This document shows positions 61,067-64,000 of a DNA stretch of 64,000 nucleotides, in pieces; positions within the stretch are counted from its first letter, which is position 1; every line of letters starts with the position of its first letter. The stretch is from Adiantum capillus-veneris (lineage: Eukaryota; Streptophyta; Polypodiopsida; Polypodiales; Pteridaceae): the NCBI GenBank assembly GCA_014529385.2, contig CM043957.1, positions 66,981,503 through 67,045,502 of the forward strand, given 5' to 3'. The position numbers and the translations under genes are program-made. The notes under the pieces are model-generated. The model did not search any database, was not told the origin of the DNA, and worked only from the letters and a program-made list of their open reading frames with translations.

Positions 61067-62359
61067 TGAGTAGGCGTGAAATTTTTTTCAACGTGAGTAG
61101 CTGATTGTCACTGGGAATATAGGGTTTTAATAAGCTTACATGAAATATATCGTGGACTTTGATGCGAGCTGGCAACTTTAACTTGTAATCTTGGGTTCCT
61201 ATACACTTGATCACTTTGTAAGGGCCACAATAACGTGGGCTAAGCTTCTTGTACTTTCCAAGTGACAAGGTACTTCTCTTTGGATGAATTTGGAAAAAAA
61301 CCTTGTCACCTTCTTTGAATCTTCTCTTGGATATCTTACTATCCACATACTGCTTTTGACGATCCTGAGTTGCCTAAATATCCTTTTGGATGGATCTTTT
61401 AAAATTTTCCATTCCTTCCAGCATCTTCTTAGACGCTTCAACTCTGATGGTAGGGTCAAAAAAGTTGAGTGGAGAGATACATTCTTGACCATACAATGCA
61501 CAAAATGGGGTCATACCAATTCTTTGATGATAAGAAGCATTATAAGCATACTCCACTAAAATTGAATCCATCGCTTAGGCTCTCTACTACAATAAGCTCT
61601 AAGAATATCTTCGATGACTTGGTTGACTTGTTCTGCTTGACCATCTGATTGAGGATGGTATGCAATACTAAAGTTTAATTCTGTCCCAATTGCCTTGAAG
61701 AGTGAGGTCCAAAAGTTTGAAGTGAACTTCACATCTCAATCGCTTACAATCCGTTTGGGAAATCCATGCAATCTAAAAATCTCTTTAACAAATAGTTGCG
61801 CAATGTTAGAGGCGGTAAAAGTTGTTTTGACTGGTATGGGATGTGCAACCTTTGTGAGTAGGTCAACAACTACCATAAGTGAATTATATCCTCCTTGTAC
61901 CATCGGTAATCCAATGGCAAAGTCCAAACTTGTACACTCCCACTTCATTTGGGGAATGCCTAGTGGTTGAAGTTTACCGGGAAGTTTAACTCTCATAATT
62001 TTAATCCTTTGGCATGTCAAGCATTGACGAACATAGCGTAGAACATCTACCTTTTGCCCAATCCAATAAAAACTTTTCCGTGCAACATTGAGAATCTTTG
62101 CATATCCTGGGTGTTCTGAAGTAGGGCTATCATGGGCTTCAAATAAGATAGCCTTTTTTAAATTAGGGTCCTTTGGTACACATAACCTATCTCTATAATA
62201 GAGACAAGATCCATCATGTGAGAAGTGTAACATTGAAGGTATATTCTTTGAATCCCCAGATGAAACAAGGTTAAGGTATCTTTTAAACTCTGGGTCAGAT
62301 GATGCAACTTTCTTAATCTTTTCAATGATTGGGTTGTTGGGTATATATATGAGACTCAA
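61032..62359 (-). pseudogene. Integrase of the chromovirus
   Basis: Integrase with HHCC-type zinc region (HPGYAKILNVARKSFYW, about 62105, then CLTCQRIK, about 62010). The first catalytic aspartate is in TSLDFAIGLP (about 61930) and the second in IVSD (about 61738). The catalytic glutamate is in DGQAEQVNQVIED (about 61640). The EYAYNASYHQRIGMTPF segment (about 61550) and the C-terminal fold (GPYKVIKCIG, about 61220; HDIFHVSLLKPY, about 61150) follow. Frames change near 61700 and again upstream of 61346. All catalytic acids are readable, but stops and frameshifts inactivate the gene. Confidence 0.9.
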
Positions 62360-63465
62360 AAAGGGTTTTTAATAGAGTGAATCTGCAACCGTGTTTTCTT
62401 TTCTAAGATGATAGATAATGTCAAAGTCAAATTCTTGCAAAAGTTCTACCCATTTCCTTTGTCGCATATTCAAGGCTGCTTGGGTAAAAATCCACTTTAA
62501 GCTCTTATAGTCAGTTATAGGTCAAAACTTCCTTCCCTATAAGTAGTGTCTCCACAGATTCAGAGCATGAATGATTGCCAATAGTTTGAGGTCATGGGTG
62601 GGGTATTTCTTTTCATGAAACTTAAGCTTACGTGAGGTGAAATCTATTGGTTTGCCTTCTTGAACTAATACTCCTCCAACTTCTATTCTAGTAGAAGGCC
62701 TAGTTGAAATCCGGTAGCTTTAGGCACGGTGTTGTAGTCACATACTGCTTAAGTTGGTCAAATATTTCTTGGTGTAGTGGTCCTCAACTTCTCTTCACTC
62801 ATTTTCTTAGAAGGTCGATCAAGGGTGAAGCGGTCACTCCATAATCCTTTATAAAGATTCTATACCATCCTGTGATTCCCAAGAATCCTCTAAGCTCACT
62901 TCTTGCATTTCATGGCTGAGGCCATTCAAGGATGTCTTGAACTTTAGCAAGATCCATTGAGATACCTTCATGCAAAACAATAAATACCAAATACTCAATC
63001 CTTGGAGTGAAAAATGAACACTTGCTTATCTTTGCATATAGCTTGTGTTCTGAAAGAATATCCAACACATTTCTCAGGTGGTCTTCATGTTCTTCTTCAT
63101 CCTTTGAGTAGATTAGAATATCATCAAAGAAGACAAGAACAAAGTCATCTAGATACGGCTTGAAAATATCTCGCATCAATCTATTGCATGTAGCCGGAGC
63201 ATTAGTCAGACCAAATCACATTATTCTAAACTCAAAATGTCCATATCGGGTGTTGAAAATTGTCTTTGGAATATGTGATTCATTTATTCTAATTTGATAA
63301 TAACCATATCTTAGATCTATCTTTGACAAGACCTTGGAACCATGTAGCCTGTCCAACAATTCATCGATTCATGAGATAGGATAGTTGTTCTAAACTATTA
63401 CCTGGTTTAGTCCTCTGTAACAATGCAAAGTTGTAAAGTCCCATCTTTCTTCTTATTAAAGAGTA
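62360..63465 (-). pseudogene. Reverse transcriptase and RNase H of the chromovirus
   Basis: RT palm with [11 protein letters not shown], stop, FGLTNAPATCNRLMRDIF (about 63250-63160) and the catalytic motif VFFDDILIYSKDEEEHEDHL (about 63130), where YVDD reads FFDD. KLYAKISKCSFF (about 63040) follows. The RNase H end reads ITDYKSLKWIFTQAALNMRQ (about 62520), then KWVELLQEFDF and VADS (about 62385). The region between (62560-62900) is eroded by frame changes. The N-terminal RT part up to about 63465 is readable only in pieces. Confidence 0.85.
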
Positions 63466-63599
63466 TTGAAGCCCCCAACTTGATTTACACGGTCTAATAA
63501 ATCTCTGTTCTATAAGTTGACAAAGTTGTTTTTTAATTCAATGGTCTCTAGTAGCACCATTCTATAAGGTCTCTTTGACTCTAGCTCACTTGTTGGAAG

Positions 63600-64000
63600 A
63601 TCTTTATCTCATGATCAATCTCTCATTTGGGAGAAAGAGAGGTTAGATCTTTAGGAAAGACATCTGAATATTCATGAAGCCAGAAGGGTTTTGTAATGCT
63701 TGATTTTGGATCGATCTTGTTTAGCTTGACCACAAATAATTGTTGTCCAGCCCTCACACCTTTGAGTAGACGGTTGGATTTAACTAATTGAATCTTTAGA
63801 ATCCCATTCTTTCCCTATACTTTGACTTGCTTAGCATGACTATCTCTAAAGCTCATACTACCTAGGTCATAGTGGATACTCACATGATTCCTAGAAAACC
63901 AATCCATTCCAATAATTCAATCATACATCCCAATCGGTAGGGTTCTAAAGCAAGTTACAATAGCATATCCTCCTAGTTCAAATTCAAGGGTTCCCGTAGA
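63600..64000 (-). pseudogene. Protease C-terminal half and linker of the chromovirus
   Basis: The minus strand shows the second half of a retropepsin: PIGMYD, stop, IIGMDWFSRNHVSIHYD (about 63930-63870), matching the YDxILGMDW block. A lysine-rich linker leads toward RT. The catalytic D-T/S-G would lie just beyond the window edge. Confidence 0.75.

Larger units (their letters stand above)
60880..64000 (-). mobile_element. Chromovirus (Ty3/gypsy with chromodomain), 5' part outside window
   Basis: Minus-strand order from 64000: protease C-terminal half, reverse transcriptase, RNase H, integrase, chromodomain, then the 3' end near 60880. All domains are recognisable, but frame phase changes several times (top-strand phases 2, 1, 2, 0) and stops are frequent. 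The chromodomain and the GPYKVIKCIG and HDIFHVSLLKPY blocks place it among plant chromoviruses. Target-site duplication and the 5' LTR are outside the window. Confidence 0.9.

Overview
This window is repeat-dense nuclear DNA from a land plant with a large, transposon-rich genome. The evidence is Ty3/gypsy elements of plant-specific types (a Tat-like element with a second, archaeal-type RNase H, and a chromodomain chromovirus), a tRNA-Asp-type primer binding site, an L1-type LINE, a hAT transposase relic, and a retrocopy of the plant ribosomal protein eL8 (RPL7A). The eL8 relic reads slightly more like moss or fern proteins than angiosperm ones, but I cannot name the species. I see no intact host gene, rRNA or tRNA. 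Every coding region I recognise is a transposon relic or a pseudogene.

Layout. 1-1862: 3' end of a plus-strand gypsy element (integrase tail and a putative 1.26 kb LTR). 1863-4129: AT-rich, unassigned. 4130-10987: a near-complete minus-strand Tat-like element whose whole gag-pol stays in one frame, broken by 12 stop codons, with its 5' LTR fused directly to mid-gag. 12240-12632: a 205-bp tandem duplication. 12950-16868: gag-only (TR-GAG-like) element A. 16868-17021: start of a different gag on the minus strand. 18670-19240: LINE reverse transcriptase relic. 19241-24133: AT-rich DNA with two families of short dispersed modules. 24134-32797: an LTR element with paired LTRs and a PBS that has a CCHC motif and two retropepsin-like relics but no visible RT or integrase. 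33893-34628: a related LTR-like stretch. 35366-36311: processed RPL7A pseudogene. 38756-47570: two more gag-only elements (B and C) joined head to tail and sharing a middle LTR, which carries a LINE insertion with a 10-bp target duplication. 47729-49100: a degenerate tandem array with embedded (CT)n. 49101-54571: AT-rich and unassigned. 54572-55440: hAT relic. 55445-56030: LTR-derived fragment. 56031-59979: unassigned, with one dispersed-repeat fragment. 59980-64000: a minus-strand chromovirus whose 3' end runs into an apparent gag start.

The elements fall into autonomous-type relics that encode the replication enzymes (Tat-like element, chromovirus, LINE, hAT) and elements that appear to have depended on others: the gag-only family A/B/C and the gag/protease-like element at 24.1-32.8 kb. 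The strongest candidates for something undescribed are the gag-only family with a conserved non-gag C-terminal module, the element with two catalytically dead retropepsin-like relics and a repeated Y-x-D-x-x-G-type motif, and the short hairpin-module array at 22.4-23.5 kb. All coordinates and homologies come from reading the sequence by eye, without database searches.
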